Positions 1 to 7,970 of a stretch of 64,000 bases of DNA are shown here, piece by piece (the first letter of the stretch is position 1; every line of letters starts with the position of its first letter). Position numbers and translations under genes: made by a program. Source of the stretch: GCA-2687025 sp964473525 (lineage in GTDB: Bacteria; Poribacteria; WGA-4E; GCA-2687025). The notes beneath the pieces are model-generated. The model was not told the origin of the DNA. It did not search any database and saw only the letters and a program-made list of their open reading frames with translations. The stretch is from the NCBI GenBank assembly GCA_964473525.1, contig CAYYPK010000014.1, positions 62,001 through 126,000 of the forward strand, in the 5' to 3' direction.

Positions 1-677
1 CATCGAAGCGGTCGGCCCGCAAGATCCTTGCGCTCGCGGTTGTCGCGGGGTGGGTCGTCATCTCGCTCCGGCGGCGTACGTGCGTCGAGTGGTACTTCGC
101 TGGCTATGTGGCGATCTACCTGATATGGCCCGCACACCAGGGAGAGCGGTTCTTCGTTCCGGCGCTGCCGATGATCTACTATTACGCGCTCCGCGCGGTC
201 TCGTACGCGGTGGGAGCCGCGACCCGACTGTACGAGCCATTCGCCCGCGCTGGTGGCGTACCTTCGACCGCGTGCGCCGTCGCGATGGCGCTGATCTTCG
301 TCGTCTCAAGCCGTGGGGAGTTGGCCCAACGCGTGGGCATTGAGCGGCGCGAGCCGTATCACCAGGGCGTCATGGCGGAGTACATTGACGCCCTGAAGTG
401 GCTGGGCGAGAACACCGACCCCGACGCGGTGCTCGTCACGAACCGAGCCCCCTACGGCGTGCTATGGGCGAACCGGCCCACCTACACCGTGCCGTGGGTG
501 AGCGACCGGGAAGAGATACTGGCCTCGGTGTTCGCGAACGGCGTCACACACGCCGTGACGAACAGCTTCACGGCGACGTACCTCGGCCCTGTCGTCGACG
601 CGCATCCAGAGGTATTCACGCCTATCAGGCAGTTCGGGTCGACGCAGGTCTATGAGGTGGCCCCACCGTCCCCGTAA
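1..677 (+). CDS. Membrane glycosyltransferase-like protein, C-terminal part (5' truncated)
   Basis: The frame is open from base 3 to the TAA at 675-677, so the gene enters from the left edge. The visible part has three or four hydrophobic stretches (around LALAVVAGWVVI, FAGYVAIYLIW, VAMALIFVVSS) with the sequence WPAHQGERFFVPALP between them. This is followed by a soluble tail of about 110 residues. Membrane helices, a conserved ERF(F/L) stretch and a globular periplasmic tail are typical of ArnT/PMT (GT39/GT83-like) lipid-linked sugar transferases. The family call is inference because the catalytic N-terminus lies outside the window. Confidence 0.5.
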   Translation, partial: SKRSARKILALAVVAGWVVISLRRRTCVEWYFAGYVAIYLIWPAHQGERFFVPALPMIYYYALRAVSYAVGAATRLYEPFARAGGVPSTACAVAMALIFVVSSRGELAQRVGIERREPYHQGVMAEYIDALKWLGENTDPDAVLVTNRAPYGVLWANRPTYTVPWVSDREEILASVFANGVTHAVTNSFTATYLGPVVDAHPEVFTPIRQFGSTQVYEVAPPSP

Positions 678-715
678 CCGTCAGCCGCATCGAACGACAC
701 CAAGGAGCACCGCGT

Positions 716-1543
716 ATGAAGTTGGGCGTCGCCAGCTACTCTTACTGGCATTTCACGCCGGAGAAGACGCCCATCGAGCACGTCATCGAGGAGGCGGCGC
801 GCCTCCAGCTCGATGGTGTCGAGATTCTGCACCGACAGATGGCGTCGGAGGAACGCGGGTACACGCAGCGCCTAAAGCGGCTGGCGTTCCTGAACGGTCT
901 CGACCTCCACGCGCTCTCGATCCATCAGGGATTCGTGTCCCCTGACCGTGACGAACGCGCGAAGAACGTCGCGCACACCTTGCGTTGCATCGAGCTCGCC
1001 TACGAGATGGGCATCCCGTCCATTCGCCTGAACTCTGGCCGCTGGAACACCGTCTCCTCGTTCACCGAACTCATGGACCTGGACGGTCAGGAGCCGCGCC
1101 TCCCCGGGTACACGGACGACGACGCGTACGGATGGATCGTGGGCTGCATTGAGGAGTGCCTTCCCCACGCAGAGCGCAACGGCGTGGTCCTGGCGCTGGA
1201 GAACCACTGGGGTCTCACGGCGACGCCCGAGGGCGTCAACCGCATCATCGGCGCGATCGAGTCGGACTGGCTCATGGGAGCCATGGACTGCGGCAACTTC
1301 CTCGCCGACCCGTACACCAAGCTCCGGCAGATCGCCCCACACACGGCCCTCGTGCACGCGAAGACGTACCACGGCGGCGGCGAATGGTACACCCTCGACT
1401 TGGACTATACGAAGGTCCGCGAGATACTCGCCGAGGTCGGATTCGACGGGTACGTGTCGCTCGAATTCGAGGGCAAGGAGGATGCCCACACGGCTGTACC
1501 GAAGAGCATCGCCATGCTCCGCGAGGCCCTCGGCATCTCGTAG
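716..1543 (+). CDS. Sugar phosphate isomerase/epimerase (xylose isomerase-like TIM barrel)
   Basis: The protein has 275 aa, the normal size for the AP-endonuclease-2/xylose-isomerase-like TIM barrel. It starts with MKLGVASYSYW (beta 1). It carries the usual metal-ligand segments LALENHWG (Glu), GAMDCGNF (Asp), LVHAKTYH (His) and VSLEFEGKED (Glu) in the expected order. The start has an AAGGAG ribosome-binding site 9 bases upstream. Members isomerise or epimerise sugars, inositols or keto-acids, and the substrate cannot be read from sequence. A PhyH dioxygenase follows 39 bases downstream on the same strand and may be co-transcribed. Confidence 0.85.
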   Translation: MKLGVASYSYWHFTPEKTPIEHVIEEAARLQLDGVEILHRQMASEERGYTQRLKRLAFLNGLDLHALSIHQGFVSPDRDERAKNVAHTLRCIELAYEMGIPSIRLNSGRWNTVSSFTELMDLDGQEPRLPGYTDDDAYGWIVGCIEECLPHAERNGVVLALENHWGLTATPEGVNRIIGAIESDWLMGAMDCGNFLADPYTKLRQIAPHTALVHAKTYHGGGEWYTLDLDYTKVREILAEVGFDGYVSLEFEGKEDAHTAVPKSIAMLREALGIS

Positions 1544-1582
1544 ACGCCGGCCACACACACGCCAACACGACAGGGGGATGCA

Positions 1583-2338
1583 ATGACTGACGAAGAGCGC
1601 TTCATGGCTGACCTGAACGGCTATCTCGTCATCAAGAACGTACTGGATGCCGACGAGTTGGCGGAGATGAACGACATCGCCGACCGCCTACACGCCGGAG
1701 ACGACAGCGCGCGACGCGGTAGGGGCCGCGTCTGCCTATGGGGCGAGCCCTTCAAGGCGCTCGTGGACCATCCCAAGGTCACGCCGTACATTGAGGAGTT
1801 GCTCGGGCCGTGGTTTCGGCTGGACCACGACTACTCGATCTTCATGAAGGAAGGCGCGGCCGGCGGCGGCCTCCACGGCGGCGAGGACGGCGGACGCCCG
1901 GGCGGCGGCGAGGGCGATCACTGGTACCGCTACCGCGACGGCGTCATGAGGAATGGCCTCAGCGTGTTCACGTTCTTCCTCACCCACGCCTCGGCGGGCG
2001 ACGGTGGATTCGCGTGCATTCCAGGCAGCCACAAGAGCAACTTCCTCGCCGCCATTCCCCGTGACGTAAGGTCGTTCGAGCGGCCGTCGCCGTACGTGGT
2101 GCAACCCGAGGTCGAGGCGGGAGACGTGCTCTTCTTCACCGAGGCGCTCGTACACGGGACGATGCCGTGGAAGGGGAAGCACGAGCGGCGGGCGCTGCTA
2201 TACAAGTACTCGCCCGGACACTCCGCCTGGTCGGGGAACTTCTACGACTTGGACGAGTTCGACTCGCTCACCGAACAGCAGCGTCGCGTGCTATCGCCCC
2301 CGTCCATCGGCGGGCGGGAACGCACGCTACAGGGATGA
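1583..2338 (+). CDS. Phytanoyl-CoA dioxygenase (PhyH) family protein, variant metal motif
   Basis: This is a 251-aa protein of the Fe(II)/2-oxoglutarate-dependent PhyH superfamily. Supporting landmarks are the N-terminal GYLVIKNVLDADEL, GDGGFACIPGSHKSNF in the barrel, and the distal His of ALVHGTMPW followed by the Arg pair of ERRALLYKYSPGH. The usual first motif HxD is not seen. The corresponding place reads GGGLHGGED in a Gly-rich loop. The distal motifs are intact, so it may use a different third ligand or be catalytically altered. The start follows an AGGGGGATG-type Shine-Dalgarno. It probably shares a transcript with the upstream TIM-barrel isomerase. Substrate unknown. Confidence 0.8.
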   Translation: MTDEERFMADLNGYLVIKNVLDADELAEMNDIADRLHAGDDSARRGRGRVCLWGEPFKALVDHPKVTPYIEELLGPWFRLDHDYSIFMKEGAAGGGLHGGEDGGRPGGGEGDHWYRYRDGVMRNGLSVFTFFLTHASAGDGGFACIPGSHKSNFLAAIPRDVRSFERPSPYVVQPEVEAGDVLFFTEALVHGTMPWKGKHERRALLYKYSPGHSAWSGNFYDLDEFDSLTEQQRRVLSPPSIGGRERTLQG

Positions 2339-2344
2339 CGTGAC

Positions 2345-2393
2345 GCCGCGTCCAGTCGGCGTCCACACGCCCCAGCCGGCGACTGGACGCGGC
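2345..2393. terminator. GC-rich hairpin downstream of the PhyH gene
   Basis: Bases 2345-2358 and 2380-2393 form a perfect 14-bp inverted repeat (GCCGCGTCCAGTCG and its complement) with a 21-base loop. It lies 7 bases after the stop codon of the PhyH gene. No T-run follows, so it is either a factor-dependent or pausing terminator or an mRNA-stabilising 3' end. The remaining intergenic bases up to 2529 hold no gene that I can see. Confidence 0.5.
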
Positions 2394-2529
2394 CAAAGCC
2401 CCTCGACCGACGCGCCCTCCCGACGAGCTGACGCCGCCAGTCTTGATGCCGGCCCAACCGTCGGCTATCAGTGAATCGTGCGTGTGATCGCTACGGGACG
2501 GACATAGAGTATATAGGATAGGGGCGAAC

Positions 2530-3798
2530 ATGCTTGGCGTCACCAGACTGCTTAACGGTACCGTCACACCAAGCGACGCGTTGCGATACGGCAGACACAC
2601 CTCGCGCGGCCCGGCACACCTGTTGCACTACTCCCAAGACAAGAAGCCTGTCGTCGTCTGGAACTGTACGCAGACGTGCAATCTGAAGTGCATGCACTGC
2701 TATGCCAGCTCCCGCGACAAGCAGTATCCGGGCGAACTGACGACCGAAGAAGCGTACAAGCTCATGGACGACCTCGCCGCGTTCGAGGCGCCGACGGTTC
2801 TGTTCTCCGGCGGCGAGCCACTCATGCGACCGGACCTGTTCGACGTGGTCGCCTACGCCCGGTCCGTTGGGCTCCGCGCGGTGCTTTCGACCAACGGCAC
2901 GCTTATCACCCAGGAAGTCGCCGAGAAGATCCGCGACGCCGGGTTCACCTACGTCGGCATCAGCCTGGACGGGATTGGCGAGGTCCACGACAGCATCCGC
3001 GGCGTCAAAGGCTCCTTCGAAGACGCGCTCGAGGGCATCCGCCGCGTGCGTGACGTTGGCATCCGGGTCGGGCTCCGCTTCACGATCCACGCGAAGAACG
3101 TGAACGAACTCGAAGGCATCTTCGACCTGATGCAGGACGAGGAGATCCCTCGCTGCTGCATCTACCACCTCGCGTACGCCGGTCGTGGCGAGAAGCTCCA
3201 ACGCTACGACCTGGAGCCACACGAGACGCGCGAGGCGCTCGATTTCATCTTCGACCGCGCGCAAGAACTGCACGCTCAAGGCAAGGAACTCGACCTGCTG
3301 ACCGTGGATAACCACGCGGACAACGTCTACCTCTACCAGCGCGTCCTGAAGGACGAGCCGGAACGCGCCGACGAGGTGTACGAGATGCTGAGCTGGAACG
3401 GCGGCAACCAGTCGGGCATCGCCATTGCCGCCATCGACCCGAAGGGCAACGTCCACCCGGACCAGTTCTCGTGGCACCAGACCTTCGGCAACGTGAAGGA
3501 GAAGCCGTTCGGCGAGATCTGGCAGGACAGATCCGACCCATTCCTCGGCATCCTCAAGGAGCGCAAGGAGCACCTCAAGGGCAGATGCTCCGTATGCAAA
3601 TGGCTGCCGATCTGCAACGGCAACTTGCGTGTCCGCGCGGAGAGCTACTTCAGCGACGCGCTGGCTCCCGACCCGGGCTGCTACCTCACCGACGAGGAGT
3701 GCGGCATTGAGGAGGGCACGCCAGCGGCGACCGTCGCCGCGCAGTTCCCAGTACCGGCACAGGGAATGCTGGCGGGCGTGGAAGGGGGCGCATCGTGA
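2530..3798 (+). CDS. ahbC: AhbC-like radical SAM/SPASM protein (12,18-didecarboxysiroheme deacetylase)
   Basis: This 422-aa protein matches the AhbC/NirJ1 group along its length. It has the opening LLNGTVTPSDALRYGR, the radical-SAM CxxxCxxC at Cys50, Cys54 and Cys57, FSGGEPLMRPDLF, LTVDNHADNVYLY and WNGGNQSGIAIA. A C-terminal SPASM-type cysteine set lies at 353, 356, 362, 384 and 391. AhbC removes acetate side chains from didecarboxysiroheme in the alternative siroheme-to-haem route in the cytoplasm. The stop overlaps the next radical-SAM gene by 4 bases (GTGA), so the two are translationally coupled. No ahbA, ahbB or siroheme genes are in the window, so the pathway assignment is from homology only. 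Confidence 0.82.
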   Translation: MLGVTRLLNGTVTPSDALRYGRHTSRGPAHLLHYSQDKKPVVVWNCTQTCNLKCMHCYASSRDKQYPGELTTEEAYKLMDDLAAFEAPTVLFSGGEPLMRPDLFDVVAYARSVGLRAVLSTNGTLITQEVAEKIRDAGFTYVGISLDGIGEVHDSIRGVKGSFEDALEGIRRVRDVGIRVGLRFTIHAKNVNELEGIFDLMQDEEIPRCCIYHLAYAGRGEKLQRYDLEPHETREALDFIFDRAQELHAQGKELDLLTVDNHADNVYLYQRVLKDEPERADEVYEMLSWNGGNQSGIAIAAIDPKGNVHPDQFSWHQTFGNVKEKPFGEIWQDRSDPFLGILKERKEHLKGRCSVCKWLPICNGNLRVRAESYFSDALAPDPGCYLTDEECGIEEGTPAATVAAQFPVPAQGMLAGVEGGAS

Positions 3799-4997
3799 CT
3801 CATCCCAACCCGAATCACTCCGCCGCGACGCAGGCGAACCTCAGCAAACGAGCAGGCGCGGAACGTCACGCGCTGAACGCTCGCATGGGCGAGGTCGACT
3901 TCGACAAGGCGCCGTTCACGGTGGTGTGGGAAGTGACGCGCGCGTGCGCGCTGGCGTGCAAGCATTGCCGCGCCGAAGCGCAGCCGCGCAAGCATCCCGA
4001 CCAGCTCGACCACGACGAGGGCATGGCGCTGCTCGACGACATCAAGGCGTTCGGCAACCCGATCATGGTCTTCACGGGCGGCGACCCGATGATGCGCCGC
4101 GACTTGTTCGACCTGCTGAAGAAGAGCGTCGACATAGGTCTACGCACGTCGCTGACCCCAACCGCGACGGCCCTCGTGACACGTGAACGCCTGGAACGCG
4201 TGCGCGACGTCGGCGTCAGTCGAATCGCCCTGAGCTTGGACGGCCCCGACGCCGAGACGCACGACCATATGCGCGGCTTCAAGGGCACCTTCGATCGCAC
4301 GATGGACATACTGCACACCGCGCAGGACGTCGGCCTAAGCGTGCAGGTGAACACCAGCGTGACCCGGCACACGGCTCCGAAGCTGCGAGAACTCGTCCCG
4401 ATGCTGACGGACATCGGCATCGTACAGTGGTCGGTGTTCTTCCTCGTGCCGACCGGCCGCGGTCAGCTCGATGACATGATCAGCGGCCAGCAGCACGAGG
4501 AGCTGTTCAACTGGCTGTGGGAGCTCTCGAAGGACGCGCCCTTCGACATCAAGTCCACCGCGGCGCAGCACTACCGGCGCGTGGCGATTCAGCGCGAGAA
4601 GGAGTTGGCGCAGGCCGAGGAGGGACACCGGTCGGTTACGTTCGCCGGAGCTGGATTCCGGTACCAGGACGGCCTGCACCGACCCATGAAGGGCGTCAAC
4701 GACGGTCGAGGGATCGTCTTCATCTCCCACACGGGCGATGTCTGCCCTAGCGGGTTCCTGCCGTTGGTCGGCGGTAACGTGCGCGACACGCCGTTGGGCG
4801 ACATCTACCGTGACTCGAAGCTCTTCCGCGAGCTGCGCGACACCGACCTGCTCAAGGGGAAGTGCGGCGCGTGCGAGTACCGCACCGTGTGCGGTGGGAA
4901 CCGTGGACGAGCGTACGCGATGACTGGGGACTATCTCGAGTCCGAGGAGCTCTGCATCCACGAGCCGGCATCTGTCGCGGCGCACGCAACAGCGTAG
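3795..4997 (+). CDS. TIGR04053/AhbD-like radical SAM/SPASM protein
   Basis: A 400-aa protein starting at a GTG that overlaps the stop of the ahbC-like gene. The radical-SAM cluster is Cys51, Cys55 and Cys58 (CALACKHC), followed by FTGGDPMMRRDLF and SLTPTAT. FLVPTGRGQ, VFISHTGDVCPSGFLP and a SPASM-like tail CGACEYRTVCGG identify the TIGR04053 type. That family resembles AhbD, the last enzyme of siroheme-dependent haem synthesis, which decarboxylates Fe-coproporphyrin III. Pairing with AhbC makes a haem-forming role likely, but TIGR04053 itself has no settled function, so this is inference. Confidence 0.78.
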   Translation: MTHPNPNHSAATQANLSKRAGAERHALNARMGEVDFDKAPFTVVWEVTRACALACKHCRAEAQPRKHPDQLDHDEGMALLDDIKAFGNPIMVFTGGDPMMRRDLFDLLKKSVDIGLRTSLTPTATALVTRERLERVRDVGVSRIALSLDGPDAETHDHMRGFKGTFDRTMDILHTAQDVGLSVQVNTSVTRHTAPKLRELVPMLTDIGIVQWSVFFLVPTGRGQLDDMISGQQHEELFNWLWELSKDAPFDIKSTAAQHYRRVAIQREKELAQAEEGHRSVTFAGAGFRYQDGLHRPMKGVNDGRGIVFISHTGDVCPSGFLPLVGGNVRDTPLGDIYRDSKLFRELRDTDLLKGKCGACEYRTVCGGNRGRAYAMTGDYLESEELCIHEPASVAAHATA

Positions 4998-5018
4998 CCT
5001 GCCGCGAAGCGAGCGGCG

Positions 5019-6950
5019 TTAGAGCGTTCGGCCGATGAGGCCGCCCTGCAACGTGGCTTCGTGAACCGTCTTCGGCGCGTTCGCGTCCCCGATGGTGTAC
5101 ACCTCGGGGACGCGTCCACGCAGCTCCTCGGCGAGGCCGCTGACGGCCTGCGCTCCGTCCGCGACGACTACCAGATCGAGGCCGTCAAGCTCCCGCTCCT
5201 CTGCGTAGACCGAGTGCCGGAGGATCGCCGTCTGGCCGTCCCACCACGCCAACGTCTGCTGGTTCTCCCAGCTCACGCCGCGCGCGGTGAGCTTCCGCAG
5301 CATGTCCTCCCGCGTCATGCCTTCGACCCGCGACGCCGTGCGATCCGACGGAGTCACGTACTGGACGTGCGCGCCCCGCTCCGTGAGAGCGTCGATGAGC
5401 ACGAGGGCGTTGATGGACCCGTCACGGTCGACGATCAGGACGGATGCCCCTGGCGGCAGGTCGGCCGCCAGTGCGTCGCCAACAGTCGCGACCGGGCCGC
5501 CTCCCGCGACTGTGGCGCGTTTCTCGACGGACCCAGTTGCCACGACCACCGCGTCCGGCGCCCGGTCGACGACGTCGTCTGCCGTGGCGCGCCGGCCGTA
5601 TTGGACGGCGAATTCGCCGCGATCGGCCTCGCGCTGATAGAACTCCGCCACGCGCGCGAACATCGTACGCAGAGGACTCGACGCGGCGGCGTGGATCTGT
5701 CCTCCAACCCGTTGCGACGCCTCGAGCACGGTTACGTCGTGTCCGCGAGCGTGGGCGGTGACGGCCGCCTCCATGCCAGCAGGCCCAGCGCCTACGACGA
5801 CGACGCGCTTCGGCTCTTCCACGGGGACGAGCTCCGCCCACTCCCCTTCTCGGCTCGTTACGGGGTTGTACACGCAGCTCATGTGTTCCATCGCGCCGAT
5901 GCAACTCTGAAGGCAGCGCGCGCAGTACCTGATGCGATCCGTCTCGCCGTCTCGCGCCTTTCGCGTGAAGTGCGGGTCGGCGGTGTGCGCCTTCGTCATG
6001 CAGACGACGTCCAGCGTGCCATCTGCGAGAGCTTGCTCCGCCATCTCCGGCGTCGTGACCCGGCCCGCGTGCATGATGGGGAGGGAGGTGGCCTGCTTGA
6101 TCCGCGCCACGAACGGCAGCCACTCACCGTCCGGTCGGCTCATCGGGCCGTGATGCAACCCACCGTCGCCGGCGGTCAGGCTCAGGTAGTCGACGAGGCC
6201 AAGCGCGTCAACACGCGTGACGGCGTCGACGTAGTCGTCGACGGTAATGCCGCCGTCTTCCTGATCGTCCGCCTTCAGACGCACCCCCAGCGGGACGTCG
6301 GCGCCGATGGCGTCTCGCATCGCCTGCAACGTCTCGACGACGAAACGCATCCGGCCGTCGAGGGATCCTCCGTATTCGTCCGTCCGGCGGTTGACGCGCG
6401 GGTTCAGGAACTGCGCGTGAAGGAACCCCTCGTGGGCGTGAAGTTCGAGCCCGTCGATCCCCCCAGCCACCGCGCGCGCCGCCGCCGCGCCGAACGCGGC
6501 TGCGAGCTCCCTTAGCTCGGCCGGCGTACGCTGCCCCTTGGCGGGACGACGTCGGCTGTGCGGAATCACCTGCGCGCGCATGCCTTCGCGGATGCGCTCG
6601 GCTCCGGAGCCGGGCACATAGTCGCTCGTGTGGATGAGCTGCGCGAACACCTTCGTGCCGTGCCGGTGGCCAGCGTCAGCAAGCATCTGGTAGCGCGGGA
6701 TGATGTCGTCGGACGTGTTCTGCATCCAGTCGGGCGCGGCGTCGTACGTCGGCCCAGTGGCGCCGATGACGAATAGCCCGACCCCGCCCTTGGCGCGCTC
6801 CTCGATGTATGCGGCGAACTGTTCGTTGGGGAGCCCGTCGGTGACCCACCACCCGGCGAAGTGCGCGCTGATGGCCAGGCGGTTCCTCAACGTCACGGCC
6901 CCGATGTCGACCGGCGTAAACAGGCGAGGGTACGTCGGGTGTGCGGTCAC
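5019..6950 (-). CDS. NADH:flavin oxidoreductase / 2,4-dienoyl-CoA reductase-type flavoprotein
   Basis: At 643 aa it has the full FadH/trimethylamine-dehydrogenase layout. An OYE-like FMN TIM barrel occupies about residues 5-335 (HAHEGFLHAQFLNPRVNRR then TDEYGGS). A 4Fe-4S site follows at Cys343, 346, 350 and 359, then an FAD/NAD disulphide-oxidoreductase half from about residue 380 (VVVGAGPAGMEAA). Such enzymes pass electrons from NAD(P)H through FAD, Fe-S and FMN to an enoyl-CoA or other activated alkene, or run as dehydrogenases. It converges on the radical-SAM pair with only 21 bases between. The substrate is not determined. Confidence 0.88.
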   Translation of the reverse strand: MTAHPTYPRLFTPVDIGAVTLRNRLAISAHFAGWWVTDGLPNEQFAAYIEERAKGGVGLFVIGATGPTYDAAPDWMQNTSDDIIPRYQMLADAGHRHGTKVFAQLIHTSDYVPGSGAERIREGMRAQVIPHSRRRPAKGQRTPAELRELAAAFGAAAARAVAGGIDGLELHAHEGFLHAQFLNPRVNRRTDEYGGSLDGRMRFVVETLQAMRDAIGADVPLGVRLKADDQEDGGITVDDYVDAVTRVDALGLVDYLSLTAGDGGLHHGPMSRPDGEWLPFVARIKQATSLPIMHAGRVTTPEMAEQALADGTLDVVCMTKAHTADPHFTRKARDGETDRIRYCARCLQSCIGAMEHMSCVYNPVTSREGEWAELVPVEEPKRVVVVGAGPAGMEAAVTAHARGHDVTVLEASQRVGGQIHAAASSPLRTMFARVAEFYQREADRGEFAVQYGRRATADDVVDRAPDAVVVATGSVEKRATVAGGGPVATVGDALAADLPPGASVLIVDRDGSINALVLIDALTERGAHVQYVTPSDRTASRVEGMTREDMLRKLTARGVSWENQQTLAWWDGQTAILRHSVYAEERELDGLDLVVVADGAQAVSGLAEELRGRVPEVYTIGDANAPKTVHEATLQGGLIGRTL

Positions 6951-6985
6951 TCAGGCGTCTCCGTTCGAGGTGTGGGGCGCCGTGG

Positions 6986-7933
6986 CTAGTCGCGCAACCC
7001 GTCGATGACGGCTTGCGTGAACTGCATGGTCTTCACCGCCTCCGCCAGGTCCGCGGCGGGCGCGTCGATGGGGCGGCCGTTGCGGACACGGTCAACGAAG
7101 AACCGGTCCTGCTCGACCGTGCTGTCCGACGTTGCATCCAGCGGTGTCTGGGCGCCGTCGGCGAACACGACGCCGCTGGACACGCCCTCCATGTAGGTCG
7201 AGATGTCGCGCCCGTGGAGCTCGTACCGTTCCAACCGCGCGTCGCCCGTGTAGTTGGAGATGAGGTGTCCGACCGCGCCGTTCTCGAAGAGGACCAGCGC
7301 CGCGTACACGTCCTTGTATTCCGACACGGATCGACGCGAGATGCCGTGCACCTCGGCGATATCGGAGCCGGCGAGGAACCGGATCGTGTCGACGGCGTGG
7401 GTCGTAGTCTCGAGGATCATGTTGTCCAGGATGGCATGCGGGAAGCTGTGGGACGCCGCGATCCTCGTGAGGCTCTTGTGGAACTCGCCGACGATCTGCG
7501 TGACCGGGCCGCGCGCGAGGGTCCGCTCGAGCGCGCCCGTGATGATCGAGTTGAATCTACGGTTCCACCCGACCATCGCCAGGGCTCCCGACGCGTCGGC
7601 CGCCGCGCGGAGCTCCTCGGTCTCCGCGATCGAGAGCCCGGGAGGCTTCTCCAACAGCGTGTTGACGCCGGCCTGGAGGATCGGAAGGGCCGTTGGCGCG
7701 TTGAGGTGCGGCGGCGTGGCGACGACCACCCCGTCCAGCGCCTCGGCGTCAAGCATCTCCGAGACACTCGCGTAGGCGCCGGGCGCCGCGACGTCCGCGA
7801 GCGCAGCCTCGCGGGAGGCCTCGACCGGGTCGCACACCGCCACGACGTCTACATCGTCGAATCCGTCGAGTATCCGCAGGTGCCCGCGGCCTCGTCCGCC
7901 ACACCCAACGACCGCGAATCTCAGACGTGCCAT
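6986..7933 (-). CDS. Gfo/Idh/MocA family NAD(P)-dependent oxidoreductase
   Basis: The protein has 315 aa from the ATG at 7933, chosen because it has an AGGAGG site 8 bases upstream and begins right at the Rossmann strand. An N-terminal GxGxxG motif (VVGCGGRGRGH) is followed by the family signature LLEKPPGLS. The C-terminal alpha/beta domain includes the expected late His in TTTHAVDTIRFL. Family members oxidise or reduce sugars, inositols or their derivatives. The PhyH-HEAT gene ends 37 bases upstream on the same strand, so the two are probably one transcript. Substrate unknown. Confidence 0.86.
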   Translation of the reverse strand: MARLRFAVVGCGGRGRGHLRILDGFDDVDVVAVCDPVEASREAALADVAAPGAYASVSEMLDAEALDGVVVATPPHLNAPTALPILQAGVNTLLEKPPGLSIAETEELRAAADASGALAMVGWNRRFNSIITGALERTLARGPVTQIVGEFHKSLTRIAASHSFPHAILDNMILETTTHAVDTIRFLAGSDIAEVHGISRRSVSEYKDVYAALVLFENGAVGHLISNYTGDARLERYELHGRDISTYMEGVSSGVVFADGAQTPLDATSDSTVEQDRFFVDRVRNGRPIDAPAADLAEAVKTMQFTQAVIDGLRD

Positions 7934-7970
7934 CTGCCGTCCTCCTGCCTGCGCCAGTCCAACGGGCGCC

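Noticed and set aside
2530..4997. A RiPP (radical-SAM-modified peptide) cluster
   Set aside because: Two SPASM-type enzymes are suggestive, but no precursor peptide, exporter or protease is nearby, and both match haem-pathway families.
5061..6515. A 484-codon open frame on the plus strand opposite the OYE-type gene
   Set aside because: It is Arg/His/Val-rich and lies exactly antisense to a gene with intact FMN, Fe-S and FAD motifs. High GC produces such long shadows.
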